In this document: positions 11,701 through 22,717 of the stretch, piece after piece
Layout of the letters: the number at the start of each line of letters is the position of its first letter
Position numbering within the stretch: position 1 is the first letter of the stretch
Assembly (NCBI GenBank): GCA_004335635.1
Contig: QAXH01005574.1
Span: 2,475 to 47,021 of the forward strand
DNA: 44,547 nucleotides
Origin: Chloromonas sp. AAM2
Lineage: Eukaryota; Chlorophyta; Chlorophyceae; Chlamydomonadales; Chlamydomonadaceae
Reading direction: 5' to 3'
Program-made: the position numbers and the translations under genes
Notes under the pieces: generated by a model
Database searches by the model: none
Seen by the model: the letters and a program-made list of their open reading frames with translations, nothing else
What the model was told of the DNA's origin: nothing

Positions 11701-14700
11701 GGCATACTCACACACAACCAACCAGTTCACTACAGCCAAGCAGAACACCAGGCACGGCCCTGAGGTAATCATGGAGTGACGTGTGAAGAGTATGGGCACG
11801 GCAGACTCATGAGCACGTCATACCAATGTACAATTGTACGCCTTGCGCCGCTCAAGCCTGCACTAGCCTCCTGGGCGGCTCACCCTCACAGGGACCTCAC
11901 GCGCATCGACGTGACCCTCCCCAGTGGGAGTCAGGGCCCTAGGCCCGAGGTGGCCTGGCAGCGCCTGCCCATGACCCTCGACAGCCCCAGACACCAGCCC
12001 ACACTGGAGGTGGGAAACGGGGAACACTTCAGCGGAATCACCTTGCCATGTGCTTTCACCCAAATGCTTGAGGTCGTTCATACGTTAGGTTCTTTTCTGC
12101 CCGTGGCAGCGTTTCACTGCCTCGAATCAACAAAGAGTAGCCCACCAGCTGTAAGGCCGATGTACCGACCACAAGCACAACATCTCCAGTCTCTGAACAT
12201 CAAACACAAGCAGCAAGAACACACAGGGTCCGCTTGACAGGTGGTGTGCAAGCTGTCCGGCACTGCTGATAGTCATTCCACTCTGCGGAACCCTGCTCTT
12301 CTTTTGTCACGGGCTACTAATCACGTTACATCCCAAGGTTGCACAATAAAAAGTGACCCGTGTCAGGACTGTGGCTACTAATAGTACTCCACTAGTGCTG
12401 CTTGTGTGGTTGGCAGGTTGTGACCCGCTACAGCGCGATCATGGGGGCCCGCATGGACGAGGTGATTGTGCACAGCGCCTGCCCCCTGGACTCCCGCTTC
12501 ACCACCATCCGGAGGGAGGAGAGCAACATGGGCAACATGGTCACGGACATACTGCGGGCGGCATCAGGGGCGGACATCGTCATCATCAATGCAGGTCAGT
12601 GCAGCGGGATGAGACTGATTGACACTAGAAACATGGAAAGAGGGCTTTGATGCGCCTAAACTATGGGAAACAATCGACATGGTATGTACGCTCTTGCACA
12701 GACAGGAGCACCAGCGGTAGGAGGGGCGCTACGAGCAGCACAATGGACATGTCAGCTGACGAACAAGGAGAGCACAGCCGCCTGGTAGTGCCCTGCCTTG
12801 TTTGATCCCTTGCCGCCCTCTCCCTGTCCTGTTGCCCCTCAGGCACGCTTCGCAGCGACCAGGTGCACGCTGCGGGTCCCTTCCGCCTGCGCGACCTGGT
12901 CAACCTGCTGCCCCTGCCCGACTGCCTGGTCACGGTAGCGGCGAACGGCAAACAGGTGGGAGCACGCAGGGAGGCATGAGAAAGGCTGGAAGGACATGTG
13001 CTGAACAGCAGACTGTACGAACCAGGCATGTGGAAGCTGAATGCTGCGCTGGGAAAGGAAACTGAATGCTGCGCTGGGCTGCTTGACTCTCAAGTAAATC
13101 TGAGGCATAACTTGTCATCCAATTCCTTTCATGGGCGCAGTGCTCTGTTGTGATAAGAAGATTGTTGCCATGCGTAATCGGTGGGCTGCTCCATGTGCTG
13201 TGCACGTGGCATGGGCAGGTGCTGGCAACCCTTGAGAATGGAGTTTCCCAAGTGCCGCGCCTGGAGGGACGGTTTCCTCAGGTGAGATGAGATGGGCATG
13301 AGAGTGGATGGCAGGTGCATGTGTCATACATGCACACAGTGTGTGGGTTCAGTGGATGTGTCTGCAGGTTTGCATGTGGGAAGGGAGGACTGCTCCACAC
13401 ATCAGAGCTGTGCAGTGCCTGACCAGTGCAACACAGCTCGCCGCCTGCACGCTGCCTCATCAGTGTACAAGTGGTTTGTTGCCACAAGCACGCATTGCAT
13501 CCACACTAATCCCTCCGCTGTCCTCTGTGCTTGTCTCTGCAGTTGTCAGGCGTGCGTTTCAAGTACGATTCCACCCAGCCTGCTGGGTCGCGTGTGCTGC
13601 CTGACTCAGTCATGGTGCTGCTCAGACGGCCCTCAGCCTCTCCTGGCGCCGCCTGCTCCAGACCACCACCGACGGTTGGCCCCACACTTAGTGCCCCAAT
13701 GGCCCAGGCTGACAGTGCTGCTGCCAAGGAGCAGTGGCTACCGTTGGACTTGACGGGGGAGACCACGTACCGCCTGGCTGTCAAGGCGTACATGGCAGAA
13801 GGTAGGTTGGTTGTACGGCATCGCTGCCGCGTGCGTGCCCATGAGTCAGACTCCTGACCCGGCCTCCGCAACCCTGCTTGGGAAACACTGATGCCAGCGC
13901 CCTGGCAGGACCAGCTAGTGTAAGGCATGACGCCGTCATTGATAAACACTGGCATGGACTGGCACAGAGGGCACCTCAACATGCAATACTGACGCAGTTA
14001 TCACAGGGTGTTGAGGTATTTCTATGATGTGCTGTGTTTCCAGGCAAGGATGGTTACGACGCGCTCCAGGAGTGCAAGCAGCTCATAGACATAGAGGAGG
14101 CCTTGGAGCTGTCACAGGCACTGCGGAACCACTTCAGGTCCCTGCACGTGCTCAACATGTGGGACCCAAAGGTATGTGGGTTCCTAGTCGGCAAATCCGG
14201 TTTTCCGCATCAATGTTGATCAAGCCCTGCTGACTTGTTGTGGCTCGACATGTGGTTTCTCGGACAAAGGGTGTTCAGGAACAGGCACGCCAGATGTGTG
14301 AATCATGCCTGATAGACACACGCCCGGTGCGGCAAACAGGCGATTCAGACTACGAGCACTTGTCGCTTGTCCCTGTGAAAACGCAAAATGCTTTTGATTA
14401 CTGATGACCATTGACAGAAGAGCAGTTGTTTCTGCTATAGACAATGGGTGTCCGGGATGCTTTTGCAGGTCAAGGTGTCCTCATTGTTCAAGAAATGGCA
14501 CCTGCGAGCCAAAGCAGGCACATCAACCCCTGAGCCTGAAGATGTGGCCTCACAAGGTGAAATGATGCAACGCACAGGGTGGGCACTTTACATGGTTTTG
14601 ACCTTGCAATCTGATGTTTTCCAACCCCATACAATCATGCAACACTCGGTGCCTTTGACTACTCGTACTTGCCATGAAAATTGCTTGCCGTGTTTGTTGA

Positions 14701-15467
14701 CAAGCGGCTATGGAATCTACTGGCACTGTGACACACAGCAGGTGGCCAGAACCATTGCAGCTGCGTGCTAGCTCCTGTCGCTCCTGCTGTCTGAGCCCTG
14801 CTCTGTTGGTCTTGGCTGCAGACCACACAGCCACAGCGCATGATGACCCAGCTGTTGAGGCAGCAGCAGCTCAGCTGCACAGCCATCGCACAACGCACAG
14901 CGCTGATGGGAACGGCAGCACGGACCAACCCACACTATCCACCATGGACCAGCGGCGCATGACATCCCTTCCTGCACGGTACCGCCTCGTTGCGGGTGAG
15001 CTGCACTGGCGGATCAAGGTGTTCAGCTTATCAAGGTTCAGGTTTTTCAAGGCAGGCTGTAGGGAGTCTAGAAGCATGTGGGCAGGGTGGGGCCAGGCAG
15101 TCCAGGTCTAGGTAGCACTGACTGATCTGAAACAGGGTAGAATCATCTGATCATCATGAAAGCAAGACAAGCGTAGAGTATGGATGTCTGCGTTGTGAAG
15201 CCCTGCTTGCTCCTTGGCCACTGCAAGGTTCTGTAGTGGTGGCATGTGTGAGGCTTCCGACTAGGCCATGCAGCTGGCAGGCATCATTGTTGCGCTGGCT
15301 CCGACTTGCCTGTGTGGCCTGGTGCTGTCCAACAGTGTTTGCTGCTGTTGGCGGGTGCAGGTGACACGGGCGTATGCGTCCTCACGGCCGAGCATGGCTA
15401 CGCAGTCAAACCCGTCCTGGAGGGAAGAATTGTGGATGTGGCGGCTGCGGAGCAAGCGCAAGCCTGA
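8736..15467 (+). CDS. 5'-nucleotidase / UDP-sugar-hydrolase family metallophosphoesterase, 660 aa
   Basis: Sixteen exons close in phase: 8736-8798, 9252-9353, 9739-9823, 10119-10271, 10598-10773, 11167-11256, 11526-11611, 11892-12009, 12417-12594, 12843-12955, 13219-13281, 13543-13801, 14044-14171, 14469-14556, 14822-14995 and 15361-15467. The N-terminal calcineurin-like domain has LTILHFNDVYNIEP (residues 26-39), SGDAFSP (69-75), GNHDFD (102-107), LTHMR (203-207) and GGHDHHYE (226-233). These are the two-metal-site motifs of the family. The C-terminal substrate domain has NMGNMVTDILR, IINAGTLR and the KDGYDA loop (497-502). There is no signal peptide or lipid anchor, so the enzyme is probably cytosolic. 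The DVY variant of the usual DxH motif is common in soluble eukaryotic members. A polar insert (about 540-620) is less conserved in look. The exact substrate (nucleotide, UDP-sugar or other phosphoester) cannot be read from sequence. Confidence 0.9.
10338..10358 (+). repeat. (CAG)7 microsatellite in an intron
   Basis: Seven perfect CAG units lie in intron 4 of the 5'-nucleotidase-family gene. Confidence 0.95.
10951..11109 (+). repeat. Direct duplication of about 62 bp inside an intron
   Basis: A segment beginning ACTACACAGGGAGAAACCGG at 10951 recurs at 11048, 97 bp further on. Both copies run about 62 bp, with roughly five mismatches counted by eye, and both end in CCATGG-type sequence. They lie in intron 5 of the 5'-nucleotidase-family gene and have no coding role that I can see. 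Confidence 0.85.
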
Positions 15468-16327
15468 TTCCGATTACCGTGATTGATCCGTGCTACCTCT
15501 TCTCATGCTAGATTGCGTTGCTTATCTTGCACATGGCCATGGGACGGCTTGCAGCATGGCCATGCAAGATAGTCAATTTTGTAACCATGTGGCAATGGAT
15601 GGTTGGCGGTGGATGAGTTGGTACAAAGCTCGCGGTCTTGGGACATCCACTGCCGTGTCCTACACGCCATTTCCAATGCTGGCTGCCGCAATCATCAGTG
15701 ACCAACTTTTGGCTTTTGCCAGTAGTGCCTGCTCTATTGATGTATTTATTGGGTGATGTATTTGATTACAAAGATATGGTAGTGCCACACATGATAGGTG
15801 TTAGTTGCCTTTCGCTTGATTGTCACAACCAACTTCACGTGCCGTCTTTGCTACCTGCGATTTGGCATCTGCAATTGTGGGTACGTTTGCATTCAAACAC
15901 AAGCTGTGATTTGGTGGCAATTGTGGTAGCAGCTGTGCACTTGTCATCTTGAGCACTGCGTGCAAGGCAGCGTGCAATCGTGTAAGGGTCGAGCTTAAGT
16001 TGATCCACATTCAGTTGTTGAAGCCCACATTCAGCAGCTCCTGGAAACCACAAGGCAGCCCTCGGCAGCTGTCAGAAACATTCATACAGGTCTTCCAGGC
16101 ATTCTACGTCAAACACAGCAACCTGCCCAGGTCATCGAACCAGTCGCAGTCGGTCCAACCTGTTTGAATGTCACAAAACAAGAGCTGGTGAACCCGGTTG
16201 CAGCCAGGACGGGTGGCAGAAGTGCTTGTGTGCGACACTGCCAACTTATTCAGATCTACCATCAGCCGGAGACACGTGTGTAGCGGGTGTTTCCTCTCAC
16301 CTCGTGAACTGCTCTGTGTTGGCGCAG
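15468..16327. other. Intergenic region and probable 5' part of the DUF1997 gene
   Basis: The first part is presumably the 3' end of the phosphoesterase gene. Between about 16000 and 16280 two frames stay open; one begins near a Val-Glu-Ala-His-Ile stretch and runs to a TAG. Upstream exons of the DUF1997 gene, including a chloroplast transit peptide, probably lie here, but I could not fix a start codon or splice sites. Confidence 0.35.
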
Positions 16328-18904
16328 TGTTGCGCCTGGAAAGTGTCCGTTCTGCCCTGGACAAGTTAACTGACAGTCAGGTCACAAAAGTGGGTGCCAA
16401 ACCTCGTCAAACACTGAATGCAAGCATATGGTCAACGGCGGTCAAACTTTGCATGCTCAAGGTCTGCTCTTCTGTCTCTCCGCTTGCCTGCAACAGTTAC
16501 GTGGGCAATCCAGCCTGAAGTAGCCGTTTCGGTTGCCGGGCCTCGTTTGCCGAGCTGTCACCAGCTCACTTACAAAGTTATCACGTGCGTGAGATCTGCA
16601 TCCACCTGTGTATGAGTCGCAAAGTGGTAGAGAAAATACGTGCATTCGGATATCGTTGCTACGTCCACGCTCTATCATTGGTCGGATTGGTGATGAATTT
16701 TTCCAAATCTTACCCACGCGGTGTCCAATCAGGCCAGCACAGGCAGACGCGGCAACAAAGAACCCAGCACACACCGCATCGCCTCTGCTGTAGAGTAGCC
16801 GAGGTAAGGGCGAAAACTGTGCTTCATACTTTTTGCTTAACCTACCCTCGCCATGCTGTCGTGGCACGCACAACTCAACAACACGTCATTGGAAATTGGC
16901 AGAGATGGCTTGCTATAATGCCTTTATATGGCTATCAATGCCTTGGACTGCCCTGGTGTGTGTGCCAGGCGCCAGTGCAAGGGTCAGCACAGAGTAAACC
17001 TGAGCCCACAGGGCGGATAGCAAGGTTCCAGGCTGGGAAAAATGGCGTACAGGCAGTCAAGGAGCTCCAACGCGCCTTGGGTAAGCATTTAGTAGGGTAT
17101 ACTGTAGGCTGACACAATACTGTTGCCGCACGGAAGGCAGGCCGTGTACGGTTCACCCAACTCTTCCCAGTTAGCTAACGCACAACCAAAGAACACATGC
17201 CTACTCCTCCCGAGTGCATGGGAGGTGATGACTTGCCTTTGCATGTGTGCAGGAGATTACATGGCGTTGCCCGCCAGTCAATATTCAGTGTTGGACGCAC
17301 GAATGATCGAACGGATTGATGACAGCACGTTCCGCTGCTACGTGGGCCAGGTGTGCACAGCTCACGTGGGCATGCAGCAACCTACTGACAAGCCACTGGA
17401 CTTTGGCAAGCATGTCAGATGTGTGCTGTCAATCCAATCCATTCACGGGCTGCCGCTGGTTGGGGCAAAGATGAAACAAGCAGGCTTTCTACAGCAAAAG
17501 AGTCCAGTGTCGGCTGGGTAATGACTCAACTGCGCTGTGCGTTCCATGTGCTCTGCAGCTCAAGATGTTCAGCTGGTCAGCGGAGCCAGTCCTGACTGTT
17601 TCCGTGACAGTGGAGCCAGGGGGGTGCACGATACGGCTGCTGTCATGCGAGGTGAATGGGAGTGGGGCATGCCAGTCCAGGGCAGGCCATGTGCTTCCAT
17701 TGCATGTCTCCATGCGTATGTCCGCAGGGGCAAGCAGCAGTGCAACAGCAGACTTCAGTGCAGCTGCTGTTCTGGATTCTGGCTGCTACAAGCGACTCTG
17801 GTTGATGCAAGTTCATGCTGAGTGCAAGCTGCCGTGTACCATACGGACTGTTTCTGTTTCCCTTGACGTGCAGATCAAGGGTTCCCCGCTGGTAGAGGAC
17901 ATCAACCGCAAGTTCACAGCACAGGTCAGCGCAGAAGGGGGCCTGAATGGTAGTGTGCAGAGATGTGTCAAGCGGGAAGGGGATGCATTTGTCGTGAAGG
18001 GTGGGAAGCGTTAGTGAGGAGGCAGGCATGCTGCAGCACCAATGGTCGCCACACTTGATTTGCAGTGCACGGTGCCTGTATGATATGTGGTTCTGCACCA
18101 TGATGACAAAGCTGTTGATAGCTCATCACGCAAGTTAAGGGGAGTCCCCACGGGATTCCCACCGAGTCAGCAGAGGTTGCCCGACTGTTGTGGCCACATG
18201 ATTTTCCATCAGATGTGGTTCATCTACTTCACTGACAAGCTGCTGCCAGTCGTTCTTGAGCAACGTTTGTCGCCCATCACGTGTGGCACACGCCATAACA
18301 CGCGCTGGCAAGTTGTTTGACTGTTACTGCAGATGGTGAACGTTGTGCGGTGGCGCCCCTCCAGCGAGCAGGGCGTCAATGAGATAGTCAGCGACACATC
18401 ACTGGAGGTGCGCGCAGGATAGACGCAGGCTGGGCCGGGTCAGTGGAGTTCAGGCGTGAGCAGGTTCAGTAATAAGCTGGGTGCATCACTGGGAAAGTAT
18501 GATACCGGAGGGAAAGGAGTTCGACATGCAATGGGATGAAAGGGTGAAATACAAAATGAAGAAAATAAATAGGGCACGAGCTGCCCCCCAAAGTCCAAAC
18601 GTGGCTCTGTGCCCTTGATACAATCCGATGTGACAGTAGAGGCATCAAATTGCCCCCCCACATCGCCATTAATTTTTGTTACTTGACTTTTTCATACAGC
18701 ATGCTTGGAGCAAGCCTTTGGTGTGATTTGTTTTGTTTGCCTCAGGTTGTTATCCAGGTGCCCCAGTGGTGCGGTTTCCTGTCCACCGAGTCCATGGAGG
18801 GTGTGGGCTCCTCGGTGCTGCAGAACGTGCTCAACCTCATGGTGCCCAGGTTCCTGGGTCAGCTGGAGGCAGACTACAGCAAGTGGGCCAAGGGGGAACG
18901 CTGA
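16328..18904 (+). CDS. DUF1997-family protein (5' end not resolved)
   Basis: Seven exons join in phase: 16328-16380, 16969-17080, 17253-17350, 17559-17651, 17874-17924, 18333-18407 and 18746-18904 (TGA). They give about 213 residues. The order of motifs is YMALPASQYSVLD, an RMIERIDDSTFRCYV strand pair, PVLTVSVTVEPGGCTIRLLSCE, KGSPLVEDINRKF, VRWRPSS, VPQWCGFLSTESME, and a C-terminal helix with FLGQLEADYSKWAKGE. This matches the DUF1997 (SRPBCC-like) proteins of cyanobacteria and plastids, which bind an unknown ligand. The first mapped exon begins in mid-codon, so one or more 5' exons are missing, probably encoding a transit peptide. Function is unknown; plastid location is inferred from the family. 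Confidence 0.7.
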
Positions 18905-19608
18905 GGCAAGCGGACTGGCCTGAGCAGGATGGCCAAGCAAGTGTGGAAACGGCAGCTGGAATACTATTGCCACTGTATGGATTGTTCGTACGTGACTGCG
19001 GACTGAGTTTGTGTTGCCTTTTGTGCATTGGGGCGATAGCCGACACCATTATGGAAGAACTTCATTGGTTTGCTGTCGTGGCTGTCTGCCTCTTGCATGC
19101 TGTGTACCACTCGTGCTGCATCTTGCTCGTTATCCGGAAAACTGTCATGACCGCCAGGGCAGCAACTTGGCAATGGCGATGGCTGAGTATTGCCTGGCCG
19201 AACGACTCAAAGGCCATGATGTTATGCCAGTCGGGCCCTGGCATATGTCTGTGCCTGTTTGTGCATGCTGCACCATTGGTCAAGCTGATCGATTTATCAG
19301 GCAAGCCAAGTGTCCCAAACACACTTGTGTGGGCCATGGATGGCTGATGCAGCTGCCAGGGCCTCTTGGCCTGCAGGGCATGTATGATAACATGAGTGAA
19401 GCGCTCTCCGGACATGGATTGGGTTATGGTTGTGCGGGCAGCTCATCAACCATTCGCAGTATTGCGCCAATAAGGCGCAACAATGCAGCTGTTGCGTGGA
19501 TTGTTCATTTGTGAAGTGGATGGTCTTCTCCGACTGCCCCGTTCGGCCTAGTTTCTGATGGAGGCACTTGCGTTGCCTTGGACAGCTGGGCGAGTTGGTG
19601 CTGGCTAG

Positions 19609-20005
19609 TGGACACACAGTGACAGTAGCCATGTGCGGCCTCGCAGCTGTGCAATCATTGCGGAGGAGCAGCTTTTGGCTGAAGTTCCTGCTGCTGCATT
19701 CAAAGGCTTGCTCTGCGGCCAGGGCTTGATTGTTTCCACAAACAAGGTAACCGTGCTGAACCACTGCCGAGTGCGTGCAGTTTGCGAGCTGTTGGAACAA
19801 CAGTCAGGGTTCGGAGTCAGGCTTGGAGAAGTGAGTTTACATTTATCACGTGTGAAATAGGGCTCACTGCCGTCACTGTCATGTGACTTTTGCTTACTCT
19901 TTTGGTCTGCTGTTGGTACAAGGAAGCACTGCCAGCTGTTCCACCACAAGGGCTACAGGACATATTTAGAACAAGTGAAAATCGCACGGTGATTTAACAA
20001 CAGCT
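19609..20005 (+). CDS. Possible orphan exon pair, unknown protein
   Basis: An open frame from 19609 has protein-like composition, including IIAEEQLLAEVPAAAFKGLL and CGQGLIVSTNKVTVLNHCRV. It reaches a GTGAGT donor after GVRLGE (exon end 19829). A second piece after a TACAAG acceptor, starting EALPAVPPQGLQDIF at about 19923, continues in phase to a TAA near 20005. No start codon or upstream exon could be fixed. It could be the 3' end of a small gene, a transposon remnant or chance. I do not recognise it. Confidence 0.22.
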
Positions 20006-20770
20006 GTCCCTCGGGGCCTGGATGTAACGATTGCAGTTTACCAAGACACACACACGAAAACGCATTTCCATGCATCAGATTAAGCAAGGTGAGCACGTAA
20101 GCACGTGGCAAGAGACAAGAAGATGTTCCAGTTAAGCGCACTAAGCAAAGATGTGAATCCCCAAACATTCGTAGGTTGGACCTGCTCGATACGAGGGGTT
20201 TGCATACCAAGTATCAGTTTGTTACCAAGCGGGTGCAAGCATCCGATTCATTTTGGACAAGCGATCACGATGAGTTGAGTTGTGTTCACAAGGTTGGTTT
20301 TGAATCACACGAACTTGTCATGGCAGTCATGTGCTGTTCCTGCTAGTGGTGGTTGTTGTCAACTTCAAGACTGCCCATGCATTCATCCCAGTTGAGCATC
20401 TGCCGACCCTGCAGGTGCAAACTGGCAAACAGACTGAAAGGTGTTGCCTCAACATGCAAAAACTAGCTTCTTCACATAAAAGCTTTCCGGACACCCTGGT
20501 ATCACAGTCAACTCCAACATCTGCTGAGAGGTGTTCATGCAACACGACCTACCAATCTCAAATGTGGATGGCGGGCAGCCTTACCAGCCTTGTGTTACAA
20601 TTTCAACGCAGATCCAGCCTTGTGTGGTAAGCATAGCCATAGGCTTTGAGCTTGACCCGGCACCCATCGCCCACAACGCCAAATTATTCGATTGATCATC
20701 ACAGGCAGAGCCACCACGCAGCTGTCATTTGTCTGCTCATGTGTAGCCAACACCAACTCCAGTCAGTCCC

Positions 20771-20805
20771 AACAATTGTTCCAGAACAGGCAAACATATT
20801 TTTTC
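20771..20805 (-). repeat. Diverged end of the dispersed GCCAGTTCTGGGACA element
   Basis: AACAATTGTTCCAGAACAGG followed by CAAACATATTTTTTC resembles the right end of the element at 40069-40104 (ATTGTCCCAGAACTGGCAAACTTCTTTTT) with several changes. No left partner was found. Confidence 0.4.
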
Positions 20806-20824
20806 AACCCTGACCTTATCCCCC

Positions 20825-22543
20825 TCATGCTGGACAAATGATTTCTTCAGCCTGACGTGCCCCACGCACCTGAGGGTTGGCTGTGGTCTGTGGCTCTGCG
20901 GTGGTGAGCATCTTGACCAGCTGTGCGATGCCCTCGCAGGTGGACCGGTAGCTGTCGTGCAGGCACAGCAGCGCGCCGCTGTCAGCCATCCCGTTCACCT
21001 GCTTGTGCACATGCACACAGGTGACTGTTCACCAGGTGCACCGGCAGTTGCACCGGTGTGGGCTGCACCCGTGTTTGCTACTCATGGCTTGCGCCAAGTT
21101 TTTCCAGTACTGATGTAACTAATCGTGCACACACACGCACCCAGAATGCCGCCTAGGTCAGCACACAGCATGTGCCGCATGTGCCTACACCACTCACCAT
21201 GTACGGTACTGCAGTGGTCATGTTGTCCAGCCACCAGTCCACACAACCACCTGCAGCAATAGTAACCAGAGCGCTGAACAGCCAACCATTTGCATCGCAG
21301 CTCCCTTGCCGTATAAGAACACCAAGGAAGATGCATAGGTAGCCCGCCTATTAGCTAGTTCAGCCTGAATAAATGTATCACGCCACACTTGCAGCAGCCA
21401 ACACCGCCCCTATTGCCTACACAGTCACCTTCTTTTGCCACCTCCCAACCCCACTCACCGCTCCACATGACTGTGGTGTACCCTCGGTCTGCAAGTATCT
21501 GCACAATCCCTGGCGTGACGGCTCCGAAGGGAGGCCGGAATAGGCGCGGCCGCACGCCCGTCACCGCCATGACCTCGGCTTCCGTGTCCCACAGCTCATG
21601 CTGCAGACCAGGCATGTCCTGGTTCGCCTGTGCAAGCCACATGGTGACTAAGGTGGGCAACAAACATGTGCAAGCAGGCATCCATGCAATGCTGACGTTC
21701 CAGTGCAAGCCAGCTGAAACATGTGCAGTTTTTTTACTTGTATGATGAGCTGTCTGCCACGACTGGCTGTTGTTCATGTTGGTTGGGCGAAGCGTCAGTT
21801 TTTCACATCTCATGGCCACTGCTTGCAAGTGCAGTGTGTTGGTCGGTAATACAACTGTTAAGAAGAGTCAAGCAAGGAGCAAGTCTTTTGCTGCAAGTCA
21901 AACACCACCTTTTGAAGACACGAAACATGCACATTACATGAGAGCCAAACTGCAACACAGTGCACAAATGGTCCTCAGTCACGGTTGGCGCACAGCGTCA
22001 CGTCCGTATTCAGACGTTTCCATCAACGTACAATCTCGCCCATGTCATTATTGACAACATGAGATGACTTACATACAGGTGGGTCAGGTTGGCATGGCTC
22101 CAGGTGTGCAGGCCAATCTCATGCCCTTCATCAAAGGCGCGGCGGACCACGTCTGGCCGGGCACGCACGTTGGCTCCACACACGAAAAATGTGGCACGCA
22201 CCCCCAAGGCCTTGAGATTGTCCAAGAGAATGTGAGTTGCATCACTTGGGCCGTCGTCAAATGTCAAAGCAACTCCTCTGTTCAAGGTGTTGCAGCCCCA
22301 TACAGGGCTGGCCCCATTGGTTGCGAGAGCGTCTAAGCCTTGGCCCCTTTGAGTTGAGCCTTGCCAGCTGAACCATGAACTGGGCCAACGCAGGCTCGTC
22401 ACGCTGCCTGCAGGTGGCAAGTTTTGTAACAAGGTTCTCGGTTACACAGGTTCTCGGGTTCCAAGCCCTTGTCCGTGCAGCCATGTTTGCATCTCACCAG
22501 GTATCAAAAGGGTTAATAACAGCAGGATGACCTGCGCAGCCAT
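20825..22543 (-). CDS. Secreted polysaccharide deacetylase (NodB / carbohydrate esterase 4), 258 aa
   Basis: Five minus-strand exons close in phase: 22498-22543, 22073-22407, 21459-21627, 21198-21250 and 20825-20998. The first exon encodes MAAQVILLLLTLLIPG, a clear signal-peptide core, so the enzyme enters the secretory pathway. All five NodB motifs are present: TFDDGP (64-69, catalytic Asp and metal Asp), HTWSH (116-120, metal His pair), RPPFG (158-162), VDWW (187-190) and LCLHDS (212-217, catalytic His). The family removes N- or O-acetyl groups from chitin, peptidoglycan or xylan. For an alga, a wall or matrix polysaccharide is the natural substrate, but the sequence does not say which. The last exon could instead splice at a GTGCGT after NPQ to an unseen exon. 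The gene is divergent from the TTC14-like gene across 174 bp. Confidence 0.88.
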
Positions 22544-22717
22544 GACCGCCGGCGTCGGCTAAGCCTTGATAATTGTTGTGTCTGTCACTCACTGCCTTTT
22601 TGTACGGTCGGGCATGTAACCGACGAAAGTCACACAGGGCCTACGTGTTAAGCAGGGCCCACGCGTGTCATCTAGTTGTTCACGGATCCAGCGAGCACGC
22701 TACCTAAGTCAGTCATC
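22544..22717. promoter_or_regulatory. Short divergent promoter between deacetylase and TPR gene
   Basis: Only 174 bp separate the two opposed start codons, so a shared bidirectional promoter is likely. No specific element is recognised. Confidence 0.4.

Larger units (their letters stand above)
18905..20824. other. Mostly non-coding interval between two convergent genes
   Basis: The DUF1997 gene and the deacetylase gene converge on this 1.9-kb interval, so it should hold both 3' untranslated regions. It also contains a possible exon pair (19609-20005) and a diverged repeat end (20771-20805). The remaining frames look non-coding. Confidence 0.4.
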
